64,000 nucleotides of DNA from Burkholderia sp. BCC0506 (GCF_902833145.1 NZ_CADFEN010000004.1:310001-374000); one strand, 5' to 3'. Positions 17,453 through 29,521 are shown, numbered from the stretch's first letter. The notes: generated by a model not told the origin, from the letters alone. Translations and numbers: made by a program.

Positions 17453-17944
17453 TCAACGATAGACGAGATCGGCGCGGCGGTTCTGCGCCCATGACTCCTC
17501 GTCGTGGCCGAGCGCGACCGGCTTTTCCTTGCCGAGGCTGACGGCTTCGAGTTGCGTCGCGGGCACGCCGAGCGTTTCGAGCGCACTCGCCACGGCCTGC
17601 GAGCGGCGCTGGCCGAGCGCGAGGTTGTACTCGGACGTGCCGCGCTCGTCGGTGTTGCCCTGGATCAGCACGTGCCGCGCGGGGTGGCTGCGCAGGTAGT
17701 CGGCGTGCGCCTGCAGCAGCGACTGGAATTCGGGCTTCACCGAGTACTGGTCGAAATCGAAGTAGATGCTGCGCTTGGCGAGCGGGCTGTTCGGATTGTT
17801 CAGATCGTCGGCCGTCACCGTCGCGACGGCTTCGCTCGAGGGCGCCGGCGCCGCGCCGGCGTTCTCGGGCGTTTTCGCCGCGTTGTGGCAACCGGCCAGC
17901 AGGACGAAAGTTGCCAGGACCGCAATTCGGTTCATTTTGCTCAT
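17453..17944 (-). CDS. Pal-like OmpA-domain lipoprotein
   Basis: A 163-residue peptidoglycan-binding lipoprotein. Signal peptide with lipobox LLAGC (Cys19), then a short linker and an OmpA/MotB C-terminal domain with IYFDFDQYSVKPEF, HVLIQGNTDERGTSEYNLALGQRR and the NRRADLVYR end, residues that bind meso-diaminopimelate. It is a close relative of Pal but lies away from any tol genes, so it is probably an extra paralogue. Start at 17942-17944 (MSKMNR), with GAAGAA-type ribosome site seven bases upstream; the frame is open further but lacks a signal there. Confidence 0.9.
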   Translation of the reverse strand: MSKMNRIAVLATFVLLAGCHNAAKTPENAGAAPAPSSEAVATVTADDLNNPNSPLAKRSIYFDFDQYSVKPEFQSLLQAHADYLRSHPARHVLIQGNTDERGTSEYNLALGQRRSQAVASALETLGVPATQLEAVSLGKEKPVALGHDEESWAQNRRADLVYR

Positions 17945-18345
17945 CGTTCTTCTCCAGCGGTTGACTGCGTTGAAAGCGGGGCGCGTGCCGTTCGCACGCA
18001 GCCGGCCGGCCGCCATGGCGCGAAAGGTCCGGCTTCGTTGCCGCGATGCCGGTTCGCAAGCCGACGGTGCGCCAGATGAAAGTATGTTGCGACCGGAACG
18101 CCGGATCGCGGCGTCGCTGCAAACAGATTAGGAAAAATGTCACAACGCGACCAGTTTCTTCGCTTTTTTTGCGCAAACGCGACAGCCGGGAGGCATTCTT
18201 GCTTCCGCGGGCGGTGGCGCTCCGCGATGCCCCAGCCACAGTGAAAAAGCCGCGCACGGGCGCGGCCTTATTGCCGGTCACGGCGATCGGGTGATGCGGC
18301 AAGCATTCGCCGGATGCGGTCGGTCGACCGCGTGACGCCGCCTCG
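17945..18345. other. Intergenic region between porin and Pal-like genes
   Basis: About 400 bases without a supported gene. It holds a Rho-independent terminator for the porin (18244-18267) and, nearer 17945, the leader of the Pal-like gene. A T-rich run around 18150-18172 may be part of that promoter region. Confidence 0.55.
18244..18267 (-). terminator. Rho-independent terminator of the porin gene
   Basis: On the minus strand a perfect stem GCCGCGC / GCGCGGC with a four-base loop is followed at once by five T residues. It lies about 80 bases past the porin stop codon. Confidence 0.85.
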
Positions 18346-19557
18346 TCAGAATTTGTGCCTCAGCCCCAGCGCCACGACGACCTGGTTGCTGTTCGCGGAA
18401 GGCGTCAAGGTCCAGACGGTCGCGTTGAACGCCGGATTGCCGTTGCCGCCGCTCACGCGCTGGTACGTGCCTTCGAGATACGCATCCGTGCGCTTCGACA
18501 GCGCATAGTCGGCCTGCGCGACCACCTGGTTCCATTTCGGGCGCGTCTGGCCCGTGCGCGTGTCGAAGCGGCCCATCGTGTACGTGTACGCGGCGGCGAC
18601 GCTCAACGCAGGCGTGACGAAGTAGCGTCCGTCGATCGAGAAGTTGTCGAATACCAGCGATTCGCCTTTCAGCGGCGCGATGTTGCCGCCCTGGAGTACG
18701 CCCGTCACGCCGTCGGTGGTCGAATGCGACCATGCCGCGCCGATCGAGTGCGGCCCGAACGCATAACGGCCTGCCATCGCCCAGATCTGCTGGTTGCCGC
18801 CCGTGATCGTCGCCGAGCCGTCGACCGTGCTCAGCGCGCCGTCCGGGTTCGGCGCGTTGCGGTCGCGGCTGATCTTCAGGTAGCCGGCGCCGAGCTTCAG
18901 CGGCCCGTTCTCGTACGAGACCCCCGTGCTCCACACCGCGTTGTTGGAGAACTGTCCGGCCGTGTTCGAGAACCCGACCATCGCGCCGAACCTCAGCCCT
19001 CGGACCGTCGGGCTCGTGTACTTCACCGCGTTGTTGATGCGCAGGTTGCGGTTCGAATCGTCGTTGTCGTACGGGTGGACCGCAAGATTGCCGCCCCAGC
19101 CGGGGCCGGACGCGCCGAGCGGCGTCACGAAATCGAGGATCAGGTCGTACTGGCGGCCGAAGGACAGCGTGCCGGCCGTCTGCGAACTCACGCCGATCCA
19201 CGCCTGACGGCCGAACAGGTCGACGCCTTTCTGCGACAGCTTGCCGGTGGTGCCCGAGAAGCCGTTTTCGAGCGCGAAGACCGCCGCCATTCCGCCGCCG
19301 AGATCCTCGCGGCCGCGCAGCCCCCAGCGCGACGCGTTCAGCGCGCCGCTCGTCATCGCGACGCTGCCGCCGCCGGGCGAACCGGCACCGCGCGTGCGCT
19401 GGTTGGTCGAGTAGGTGATCGACGTGTCGATCAGGCCGTACAACGTCACGCTGCTCTGGGCAGACGCGACGTCCGGCACGAAGCCGGTCAGGCAGGCGGC
19501 AATGACGGTCCCCGCGACGCGTGCGCCGGCATGCGGGTTGATTTGGCAGGATTGCAT
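18346..19557 (-). CDS. Gram-negative porin (OmpC/Burkholderia type)
   Basis: A 403-residue outer-membrane trimeric porin. A signal peptide ends at SAQSSVTLYGLIDTSI, the classic mature start of betaproteobacterial porins. Repeated features are SRWGLRGREDLGGGMAAVFALE, FGRQAWIGVSS and AYTYTMGRFD-type strands, and the protein ends LGLRHKF with the C-terminal phenylalanine needed for BAM recognition. Sixteen beta strands are expected. It is followed by a strong terminator. It stands near the molybdenum hydroxylase operon but on the opposite strand, so any link to substrate uptake is speculative. Confidence 0.93.
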   Translation of the reverse strand: MQSCQINPHAGARVAGTVIAACLTGFVPDVASAQSSVTLYGLIDTSITYSTNQRTRGAGSPGGGSVAMTSGALNASRWGLRGREDLGGGMAAVFALENGFSGTTGKLSQKGVDLFGRQAWIGVSSQTAGTLSFGRQYDLILDFVTPLGASGPGWGGNLAVHPYDNDDSNRNLRINNAVKYTSPTVRGLRFGAMVGFSNTAGQFSNNAVWSTGVSYENGPLKLGAGYLKISRDRNAPNPDGALSTVDGSATITGGNQQIWAMAGRYAFGPHSIGAAWSHSTTDGVTGVLQGGNIAPLKGESLVFDNFSIDGRYFVTPALSVAAAYTYTMGRFDTRTGQTRPKWNQVVAQADYALSKRTDAYLEGTYQRVSGGNGNPAFNATVWTLTPSANSNQVVVALGLRHKF

Positions 19558-19750
19558 AGGAGTTTTGTTGTTGTTGAACCGGCCTGGCGGCCGATGGATC
19601 GAGCGGTCATTATTGGAGATCGTGCGGCGGTCGATTAAGGCGTTGCACAGGAAAGGTCCTCTGCGGAATCGCTCGGAATCGCGATGCGTCGACGGCGGGG
19701 AGGGGCGTGGGATTCAGCGCGTCAACGCGTGTTGATGGCATGTTGGACGG

Positions 19751-20365
19751 TTAGCGGCGCGCGACCGGCAGCGCCGCGTCGGCGCCGCCGCTGCGATAGG
19801 CGGTGCGCACGGCGTTCGCTCTCGCTTCGAGCGTTTCCGGCGAGTGCCACGGTCTCAGCCGGACGACGACGCGAGGCAACTCGGCCAGTTGATGGCGCAA
19901 CTGCACGATCGACCGACAGCAAGGGCAGGGTGACGATTGCGTATCCGCAGCCGCTGCGGCTTCAGCGAGCTCGGCCGTCCATTCGACGCCGCGATGGCGG
20001 CTGGCGGCGTCGAGGTGCGGCAGGTAGCGCGCGTCGCCCGACAACGCGATCAGCAGCGCGGCCCAGTGCGCGCCGCGCCAGCCGTGCTGCATGTCGCGTG
20101 TCAGGTCGGCCTGCAGCGTGTCGTCCAGCGCGGACAGGCTTTGCTGGCACAGATAGTGGAAGTCGAGCGGCTGGTAGCGGACATGCGGGTAATCGCGCAA
20201 CACATGCCGGAGTTCGACGCCGGACTCGACAGCGGCGGCGAGAAACCGTTCGGCCGGCGCGGGGCGGTTCAACTGCAGCGTCGGGACGGCGAGAAAAACC
20301 GGCTGATGTCGTCGGGGTGGTAGTGCATCGCGAATGGCGGGTGGCGGGTGATCGATCGGGGGCAC
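19751..20365 (-). CDS. Hypothetical protein, possibly frameshifted near the start
   Basis: An unrecognised protein of up to 204 residues. The body has a conserved-looking helical region (about 45-140, with YQPLDFHYLCQQSLSALDD and DMQHGWRGAHWAALLIALSG) and a CPCC cluster at about 147. The first about 28 residues look like out-of-frame, proline-rich translation. A different frame starting at ATG 20326-20328 gives MHYHPDDISRFF, a natural-looking N-terminus; adding one base to the A5 run at 20294-20298 would join it to LAVPTLQLNRPAP in this frame. I therefore suspect a single-base frameshift close to the 5' end, or a strain-specific decayed gene. No family is assigned. Confidence 0.5.
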   Translation of the reverse strand: MPPIDHPPPAIRDALPPRRHQPVFLAVPTLQLNRPAPAERFLAAAVESGVELRHVLRDYPHVRYQPLDFHYLCQQSLSALDDTLQADLTRDMQHGWRGAHWAALLIALSGDARYLPHLDAASRHRGVEWTAELAEAAAAADTQSSPCPCCRSIVQLRHQLAELPRVVVRLRPWHSPETLEARANAVRTAYRSGGADAALPVARR

Positions 20366-20377
20366 CGTCCGGATCGC

Positions 20378-20824
20378 TTACCGATCGCCGGACATCAACG
20401 CCGTGTAACGCCGCTGCATTTCGTCGGGGTCGAGCGCTTCAATCGTATGCCCGATGAGCCAATCGTAACCGAACGGATCGCGGATCCGGCCCGTACGCTC
20501 GCCGTAGAACTGGTCCTGGAGTGCGCGCGTCACGCGGGCGCCGGCCGCGACGGCGGCGGCGACCGTCGCGTCGGCATCGTCGACATGAAGATGGAGCGCC
20601 ATCGGCGCGTTGCCGTCCGGGTCGAGGGCGAAGAGATCGTATTCCGGGAACTCGTCGGAGATCATCAGCGTGCACGGCCCGAGCTGCAATTCCGCGTGAC
20701 CGATGCGCCCGGACGGTTCGACGAGCCGGAATTTTTCCCGCGCGCCGAATGCCTTCGCATAGAACGCGATGGCGTCTTCCGCGCTTTTGGCGCGCAGATA
20801 CGGAAAGACTTCGTGAATCGCCAT
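20378..20824 (-). CDS. VOC-superfamily (glyoxalase/PhnB-like) protein
   Basis: A 148-residue vicinal-oxygen-chelate protein with two beta-alpha-beta-beta-beta modules. Seen: VFPYLRAKSAEDAIAFYAKA at the start, FRLVEPSGRIGHAELQLG, the strand MALHLHVDDAD and the closing RDPFGYDWLIGHTIE, the last being typical of the PhnB/YdcA group with a metal-binding-like Glu/His arrangement. Proteins of this group act in glyoxal detoxification, antibiotic resistance or have no known reaction; I cannot choose. It follows the hypothetical gene at 19751 on the same strand with a 12-base gap, so the two may be co-transcribed. Confidence 0.85.
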   Translation of the reverse strand: MAIHEVFPYLRAKSAEDAIAFYAKAFGAREKFRLVEPSGRIGHAELQLGPCTLMISDEFPEYDLFALDPDGNAPMALHLHVDDADATVAAAVAAGARVTRALQDQFYGERTGRIRDPFGYDWLIGHTIEALDPDEMQRRYTALMSGDR

Positions 20825-20904
20825 GGTGCCCTCCGGTGGGTGGTCGGGTTCCGTGCCGAAGCAGGGTGCTCGACTGAGGCACTGATCGACGGATTGCCCG
20901 GTTG

Positions 20905-21246
20905 TCAGTGTATGTTGCTTCGACTAACGCCGCGAGCGTAGGTCACACGGATTTCGACGCGGCGATTCAGTGCGTTGCATTGTTCGATTTCATAGCGTGT
21001 TCCAGCAGTCTCTGCCGGACGTTTGATCTTCGGCTCTCGACTACCGGCACCTTCCGCCACGATCTCGACATCCTGGTAAGTCAGCAGCCGGCGCAACATG
21101 CTGACCACTGCGTCGGCTCGCAGTTCCGATAATCGTTGATTGTCGCCAACAGCGTCCGCAAGCGGGCCGGTAATGCGCCGGATATCACTGTGCCCTCGGA
21201 CGACAATGCGTTTTGGCTCGCCCGATCCAGTAAATAGCCAGAACAC
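20905..21246 (-). pseudogene. OmpA-family C-terminal domain remnant
   Basis: A 113-residue frame with the second half of an OmpA/MotB peptidoglycan-binding domain: IVVRGHSDIRR, NQRLSELRADAVVSMLRR and the closing NRRVEIRVTYA. The first strand and helix of the domain, any signal peptide and any membrane anchor are missing; the frame is closed by a stop seven codons before the GTG at 21244-21246. The region is less GC-rich than its neighbours (for example TGATAATTCACGTTATG upstream). This suggests a decayed or horizontally acquired fragment rather than a working gene, but a small intact protein cannot be ruled out. Confidence 0.55.
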
Positions 21247-21372
21247 GACATTAGGATATGGCTGCTACAAACCAATCCGATGATAATTCACGTTATGTCA
21301 AATTAATGACGCAGCGGTCGATCCCTCACAGACACGCGTGACACAACCAGCCTGCTCAGGCCTCGACGTCAA

Positions 21373-21951
21373 TTACACCCCAAAGAACGCCAACCCCGCG
21401 ATCACGATGCCGATCGCGGCCACGCCGATCGACAGGCCTTGCATCCATGACCGCTTCGTTAGAATCGTGATCGCGGCCAGTGCGATCGAGATCTGGATGA
21501 TGGTCGTCGCCTGCGACCATCGATGGTGCCGGTGCATCCGCGTCTCGCTTGCCGCGTTGTACTTTTCGACTTCCTTTTCGAGCGCCTCGGCGCGTGCCCG
21601 GATCGGCTCCTTGTCGGCGCGATATCGCGCGGCGTCCGTCTCGAACCGCTTCCGCTGTGGCGACGTGTCCGGGCTCAACGCAGCACCCAGTTCGGCGAGA
21701 TTCTGTTTGTCACCCTTCGCCTGATAATAGGCCCACTGGTTCGCAGCCTCGGTTTTCCGGATCGCGGCGTCATTCTTGTAGAGCAGCGCGAGGCTCTCTT
21801 CGGCACCGCTCTGATAGGCAGATATCGCGCCGAAGCAGGCAAGCACGGCCGTCAGCACGGCGATACGAGACGCACCCTGCTCACCACCGTGAGCCGCATG
21901 ATGTTCCACCGCATGGTCGTGAGGACCGTGAACTTCGTATTCTTCAGACAT
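21373..21951 (-). CDS. DUF4337 membrane protein
   Basis: A 192-residue DUF4337 family protein. A His-rich N-terminus (HGPHDHAVEHHAAHGGEQ) leads into a transmembrane helix (about 28-46, VLTAVLACFGAISAYQSG), a charged helical region (about 55-145), and two further helices at the C-terminus (IIQISIALAAITILTK and LSIGVAAIGIVIAGLAFFG). Function of the family is unknown. Start ATG at 21949-21951 (MSEEYEVHGP) matches family members better than the upstream start at 22047. Confidence 0.85.
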   Translation of the reverse strand: MSEEYEVHGPHDHAVEHHAAHGGEQGASRIAVLTAVLACFGAISAYQSGAEESLALLYKNDAAIRKTEAANQWAYYQAKGDKQNLAELGAALSPDTSPQRKRFETDAARYRADKEPIRARAEALEKEVEKYNAASETRMHRHHRWSQATTIIQISIALAAITILTKRSWMQGLSIGVAAIGIVIAGLAFFGV

Positions 21952-22090
21952 TCGTGGCACCCACGCGATACGCGCTCTGTCGGGATAACGCGCGATTATC
22001 CGCCACCACGGCGAATTCGAGCAACGCCCGACGATTCCCGATAGCAACCGGCGCCCAGATTCCCCAGCCTCTGTCTCTGCATCGACTCTG

Positions 22091-22130
22091 CAAAACGGGC
22101 GCGCGACTCCAACAACAGCGGCGCGCCCGC
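22091..22130 (-). terminator. Putative Rho-independent terminator after the aldehyde dehydrogenase
   Basis: On the minus strand a perfect 9-bp stem CGGGCGCGC / GCGCGCCCG with a 16-base loop is followed by TTTT. It starts 12 bases past the aldehyde dehydrogenase stop. The long loop and short T run make it weaker than the porin terminator. Confidence 0.6.
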
Positions 22131-22141
22131 ACTCAAGGCAG

Positions 22142-25050
<2,909 letters not shown>

Positions 25051-25065
25051 GGTCGTCCCCTCCCC

Positions 25066-27285
25066 TCAGGCCGTTTTCAGCTGGTTGCCGACCGGCAGCT
25101 TGCGCAGCCGCGTGCCGGTGGCCGCGAAGATCGCGTTCGACAGCGCCGCCGCGGTTGCGGCCGTGCCCGGCTCGCCGATCCCGCCCGGCGCCTCGCCGCT
25201 CTTCACCAGATGGACTTCGATCGGGGGCACCTCGTTGATTCGCATCATCCGGTAATCGGTGAAGTTGGTCTGTACGACGCGGCCGTCCTCGATCGTGATC
25301 TCGCCGTACAGCGCGCCCGTGATCCCGAAGATGATGCCGCCCTGCACCTGCGCCTCGATCGTGTTCGGATTCACAACCATGCCGCAATCGACCGCGCACA
25401 CGGCGCGCTTGACCTGCACCTCGCCGCCGTCCACCGCGACGTCGATGACGATCGAGAAGAAGCTGCCGAACGCATGCATCACCGATACGCCGCGCCCCTG
25501 CCCCTTCGGCAGCGGCGCGCCCCAGCCGGCCGCCTTCGTCGCGACGTCGAGCACGTTGCGGGCGCGCGGCGTCTTGTCGAGCAGTGCGCGGCGGTATTGC
25601 ACCGGGTCGGTCTTGGTCTGCGCGGCCAGTTCGTCGATGAAGCTCTCGACGACGAACGTGCTGCGCGTCGGCCCGACGCCGCGCCAGAACGCGGTGGGCA
25701 CGTGGCGCGGCTCCTGGCGCACGTAGTCGACGAGCTGGTTCGGCAGGTCGTACGGCAGTTCGGCGGCAACCTCGACCGCGTCGGGATCGACGCCGTCCTT
25801 GACCGCGGGCGGCGCGAAGCGCGCGAGGATCGACGAGCCGACGATCCGGTGCTGCCAGGCGACCGGCTTGCCGTTCGCATCGAGGCCGGCCGAGATCCTG
25901 TCGTAGTAGCACGGCCGGTACATGTCGTGCTGGACGTCTTCCTCGCGCGTCCAGATCACCTTCACCGGCGCGTCGACCTGTTTGCCGACCTTCACCGCCT
26001 GGCCGATCATGTCGGTTTCGAGCCGTCGGCCGAACCCGCCGCCGAGCAGGTGGTTGTGCACGACGATCTTGTCCGGCGGCAGCCCGGTCAGTTGCTGCGC
26101 CGTGTCGCGTGCGCGGGTCGGCACCTGCGTGCCGACCCAGATCTCGCAGCCGTCGCCGCGCACGTGCACCGTGCAGTTCACGGGCTCCATCGTCGCGTGG
26201 GCGAGCAACGGCTGTTCGTAGACGGCGTCGACGCGCGTCTTCGCATTCGCGAACGCCTTGCCGATGTCGCCCTCCTTGCGTGCGACCGCGCCCTTGCCGT
26301 TCGCCGCCGCCTGCGCGAGATCCGCGAACAGATCCTTCGTCGACACCTTCGCGCCCGCCCCTTCGTTCCACTTCACGACGAGCGCCGATGCGCCGCGCTT
26401 CGCGGCCCACGTGTGATCGCCGACCACCGCGACCGCGTTGTCGACGCGCACGACCTGGCGCACGCCGGGGATCTTTCTCGCGGCCGTGTCGTCGACGCTC
26501 GCGACCGTGCCGCCGAATACCGGGCTGTTCACGATCACCGCGTACAGCATGCCGGGCAGGCGCACGTCGAGCCCGAACTGCGCGGTGCCGTCGACTTTCT
26601 CCGGCGAGTCGAGGCGCTTCGCGGGCGTGCCGATCAGCTTGAAATCCTCGGGCTTCTTCAACACGACGTCCTTCGGTACCGGCAGCTTCGCCGCGGCGTC
26701 CGCCAACTGGCCGTACGATGCGCGCCGGCCGCTCGGCGGATGCTGCACCTCGCCATTCGCCGCGCGGCAGCTGGCCGGATCGACGTTCCACTGTTTCGCG
26801 GCTGCCGAGACCAGCAGCGTGCGCGCGGTGGCGCCCGCGCGGCGCAGCGGTTCCCACGCGTAGCGCACCGACGTCGAGCCGCCGGTGAGCTGGCCGCCGA
26901 GCAGCGGATCGAGGAACAGCTTCTCGTTCGGCGGCGCGTGATCGAGCGTCACGCTCGACAGCGGCACTTCGAGTTCTTCCGCGATCAGCATCGGCAGCGC
27001 CGTATAGACGCCCTGCCCCATCTCGACCTTCGGCATCACCAGCGTGACCTTGCCGGCGCGGTCGATCTGCACGAACGCGTTCGGCGCGAACACGCCGGGT
27101 TGCGCGGGCTCGGCCGCGTCGCCGCCGATCACCGAGCGGCGCGCGTCGTCGCCCGCCGCCGGCAGGCTGAAGCCGAGCAGCAAGCCGCCGCCGGCCGCCG
27201 CGCCGAGAGACATGCCCAGTTTCAGAAACGACCGGCGCGAGACGCCCGCATTAGCCCGACCTGCTTCGATCAGTCCTCGCGACAT
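25066..27285 (-). CDS. Molybdopterin-binding subunit, isoquinoline 1-oxidoreductase beta (IorB)-like, Tat-exported
   Basis: A 739-residue IorB-type molybdenum hydroxylase subunit. It carries a twin-arginine motif SRRSFLKLGMSLGAAAGGGL (about 16-35) and works in the periplasm. Cofactor and active-site features are PKVEMGQGVYTALPMLIAEE, LLGGGFGRRLETDMIGQAV, FWRGVGPTRSTFVVESFIDE and the C-terminal GGIGEPGTAATAAALSN with the conserved glutamate. ATG at 27283-27285 is preceded by AAGGAGG and lies one base after the 2Fe-2S gene. The IorB group oxidises N-heterocycles or aldehydes in different hosts; the adjacent aldehyde dehydrogenase favours aldehydes, but this is inference. Confidence 0.93.
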   Translation of the reverse strand: MSRGLIEAGRANAGVSRRSFLKLGMSLGAAAGGGLLLGFSLPAAGDDARRSVIGGDAAEPAQPGVFAPNAFVQIDRAGKVTLVMPKVEMGQGVYTALPMLIAEELEVPLSSVTLDHAPPNEKLFLDPLLGGQLTGGSTSVRYAWEPLRRAGATARTLLVSAAAKQWNVDPASCRAANGEVQHPPSGRRASYGQLADAAAKLPVPKDVVLKKPEDFKLIGTPAKRLDSPEKVDGTAQFGLDVRLPGMLYAVIVNSPVFGGTVASVDDTAARKIPGVRQVVRVDNAVAVVGDHTWAAKRGASALVVKWNEGAGAKVSTKDLFADLAQAAANGKGAVARKEGDIGKAFANAKTRVDAVYEQPLLAHATMEPVNCTVHVRGDGCEIWVGTQVPTRARDTAQQLTGLPPDKIVVHNHLLGGGFGRRLETDMIGQAVKVGKQVDAPVKVIWTREEDVQHDMYRPCYYDRISAGLDANGKPVAWQHRIVGSSILARFAPPAVKDGVDPDAVEVAAELPYDLPNQLVDYVRQEPRHVPTAFWRGVGPTRSTFVVESFIDELAAQTKTDPVQYRRALLDKTPRARNVLDVATKAAGWGAPLPKGQGRGVSVMHAFGSFFSIVIDVAVDGGEVQVKRAVCAVDCGMVVNPNTIEAQVQGGIIFGITGALYGEITIEDGRVVQTNFTDYRMMRINEVPPIEVHLVKSGEAPGGIGEPGTAATAAALSNAIFAATGTRLRKLPVGNQLKTA

Positions 27286-27286
27286 G

Positions 27287-27742
27287 TCAGGCCTCCTTCG
27301 CGGCTTGTTTGACGGCCGCGCGAATCCGGTGGTACGTGCCACAGCGGCAGATGTTGCCGGCCATGGCCGCGTCGATGTCGGCGTCGCTCGGATTCGGGTT
27401 CGCTGCGATCAGCGCGGTGGCCGCCATCACCTGGCCCGACTGGCAATAGCCGCACTGGACGACGTCGAGTTCGCGCCAGGCCTGCTGGACCTTGTGGCCG
27501 GCCGGCGTCGCGCCGACGGCCTCGATCGTCGTGATCTTGCGGCCCGCGACGGCGGCGACCGGCAGCACGCACGAACGCGCGGCCACGCCGTCGAGATGTA
27601 CGGTGCACGCGCCGCATTGCGCGATGCCGCAGCCGAACTTGGTGCCGGTCAGGCCCACGACATCGCGCAGCACCCAGAGCAAGGGCATGTCGTCGGGGGC
27701 GTCGACCGAGCGGGTTTCGCCGTTGATGTTGAGGGTGATCAT
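27287..27742 (-). CDS. 2Fe-2S subunit, isoquinoline 1-oxidoreductase alpha (IorA)-like
   Basis: A 151-residue iron-sulfur subunit with two 2Fe-2S clusters: the N-terminal ferredoxin-like [16 protein letters not shown] with VAARSC, and the C-terminal [10 protein letters not shown] with [11 protein letters not shown]. It is the normal length for the family and lacks the long N-terminal tail of the copy at 15125. It is first of the operon IorA-IorB-cytochrome c, and ends one base before the IorB start, so the two are tightly coupled. No signal peptide; export with the Tat-tagged partner is expected. Confidence 0.94.
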   Translation of the reverse strand: MITLNINGETRSVDAPDDMPLLWVLRDVVGLTGTKFGCGIAQCGACTVHLDGVAARSCVLPVAAVAGRKITTIEAVGATPAGHKVQQAWRELDVVQCGYCQSGQVMAATALIAANPNPSDADIDAAMAGNICRCGTYHRIRAAVKQAAKEA

Positions 27743-27889
27743 TCAGCCTCCGGGGCCGTTGTATTGGGGAAGCGGCGCGAACGGGGCGCGCTGCGCCGCA
27801 GGGTCGTCGTCATCGCCGTTGCGTCGTGCGCAACGGATGCCGCCGGCCCGGGTGCGGGCGAGCCGGCGGGGTGTCGCCTGTTTGCGTCG

Positions 27890-28189
27890 TTACTCGGCCA
27901 CGTCGATGGCCGACAGCACCTTGATCACCGGCGGCGCCGTGAACCACTCGGCCGACTTCGCGCGGAATTCGCCGAAATACGGGCTCGCGAGGTGTGCGTC
28001 GAACGCCGCCTGGTCGTCGTAGATCTCGTACAGATGCAGGTTCGGCGAACCGTCCTGCTCGCGGAACAGGTCGTAGCGCCGGTTGCCCGGTTCGGTGCGC
28101 GTCTTCGCGACCATGCTGCGCAGTTCGGCCTCGGCGGCCTGCGCGTGTTCGGGTTTCAGGAACAGCGAGGCAATCACGTGAAGCGCCAT
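27890..28189 (-). CDS. Antibiotic biosynthesis monooxygenase-fold (ABM) protein, quinol monooxygenase-like
   Basis: A 99-residue dimeric ferredoxin-fold protein of the ABM family. Seen: MALHVIASLFLKPEHAQAAE, the MVAKTRTEPGNRRYDLFRE core and FDAHLASPYFGEF, all typical of YgiN/YcnE quinol monooxygenases that act on quinols without cofactor. Start at 28187-28189; eleven extra residues are possible. It follows the CurA-like reductase by 94 bases, downstream of the NemR-like repressor and its operator, so it probably belongs to the same electrophile or quinone stress regulon. Confidence 0.87.
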   Translation of the reverse strand: MALHVIASLFLKPEHAQAAEAELRSMVAKTRTEPGNRRYDLFREQDGSPNLHLYEIYDDQAAFDAHLASPYFGEFRAKSAEWFTAPPVIKVLSAIDVAE

Positions 28190-28283
28190 ATTTTCGACTC
28201 CTTTGAAAACGGAAACGAGCATGCCACAAGCCGGCGTCGCGCGACGCCAGCGTGCATCGGTTGTATGTCGTCGAGCGGAGGGC

Positions 28284-29342
28284 TCAGGCCAATTCGTCCG
28301 GACCGACCCGCACGACGACCTTGCCGAAATTCTTGCCGGCGAGCAGGCCGATCAGCGCTTGCGGCGCGTCGGCGAGATCGGGAACGATGTCCTCGCGCGT
28401 CTTGACCTTGCCTTGCGCGACCCACTCGCTCATGTCCTTCAGGAACGGTGCATAGCCGGTTGCATAGTGATCGAGAATGATGAAACCCTGCACGCGGATG
28501 CGCTTGCGCAGGATCGCGCCCATCAGCGCCGGCACGCGGTCGCGGCCGGTCGACAGCGCCTTGTCGTCGTAGGCCGCGTCGTTGTAATGCGCGATGATCC
28601 CGCAGACGGGCACGCGCGCATGGTCGTTCAGCAGCGGCCACACAGCGTCGAACACGGCGCCGCCGACGTTCTCGAAATAGATGTCGATGCCGTTCGGGCA
28701 CGCTTCCTTCAGCTTCGCGGCGAACGCCGGATCGTGGTGGTCGACGCACGCGTCGAAGCCGAGCGTGCCGGTCACGTACGCGCACTTGTCGGCGCCGCCC
28801 GCGACGCCGACCACGCGGCAACCCTTCAGCTTCGCGATCTGGCCGACCACCGCGCCGACCGCGCCGCTCGCGGCCGCGACGACCACGGTTTCGCCGGCTT
28901 TCGGCTCGCCGATCTTCAGCAGCCCCGTGTACGCGGTGAAGCCCGGCATACCGAGCACGCCGAGCGCGTACGATGGGTGCGCGAAGTCGCGGCCGAGCGG
29001 GATCAGGTCGCGTCCGTCGGACAGCGCGTAGTCCTGCCAGCCGGCCCCGGCGACGACGAGATCGCCTTCGCGAAACGCCGGCAGGTTCGACGAGACCACG
29101 CGGCTGACCGTGCCGCCGACCATCGGCTGGCCCAGCTCGGCCGGCGGCGCATATGACGGCGCGTCGCTCATCCGGCCGCGCATGTACGGATCGAGCGACA
29201 ACCAGACGGTGCGCAGCAGCACCTGGCCCGGGCCGGGTACCGGCACGTCACCGGTTTCGGCGCGGAAGTTCTCCGGCGTCGGTGCGCCGACCGGGCGCGA
29301 ATTCAGGATGATCTGGCGGTTTGCGGTCTTGCTTTGCGGCAT
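28284..29342 (-). CDS. MDR-family NADP-dependent oxidoreductase (CurA/leukotriene B4 dehydrogenase-like)
   Basis: A 352-residue zinc-free medium-chain reductase that uses NADPH to reduce the double bond of enones and related electrophiles. Motifs: LSLDPYMRGRMSD, the nucleotide site VVAAASGAVGAVVGQIAKLKG (about 150-170), and DIYFENVGGAVFDAVWPLL, all typical of the CurA/PTGR family. ATG at 29340-29342 has GGAGG six bases upstream. It lies downstream of a NemR-like regulator gene and about 180 bases past a NemR-like operator (29522-29536), so induction by electrophiles or hypochlorite is likely by inference. Confidence 0.93.
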   Translation of the reverse strand: MPQSKTANRQIILNSRPVGAPTPENFRAETGDVPVPGPGQVLLRTVWLSLDPYMRGRMSDAPSYAPPAELGQPMVGGTVSRVVSSNLPAFREGDLVVAGAGWQDYALSDGRDLIPLGRDFAHPSYALGVLGMPGFTAYTGLLKIGEPKAGETVVVAAASGAVGAVVGQIAKLKGCRVVGVAGGADKCAYVTGTLGFDACVDHHDPAFAAKLKEACPNGIDIYFENVGGAVFDAVWPLLNDHARVPVCGIIAHYNDAAYDDKALSTGRDRVPALMGAILRKRIRVQGFIILDHYATGYAPFLKDMSEWVAQGKVKTREDIVPDLADAPQALIGLLAGKNFGKVVVRVGPDELA

Positions 29343-29521
29343 GTGAGCCTCCGTCAACAGGAATGAACGTGCGTCGCGGGCACGATCGGATCAGGGATGA
29401 ACCAGCGGGAAGTGCGCGCCCGACGCGGCAGCGGCGAGCGGGCCGGTGCGGCCGTGGGCAGGCGGTTGGAGCAATCGGGACAGCGTAACGCGGCGCGAAG
29501 CGTTCGTCATGGATGATTGAG

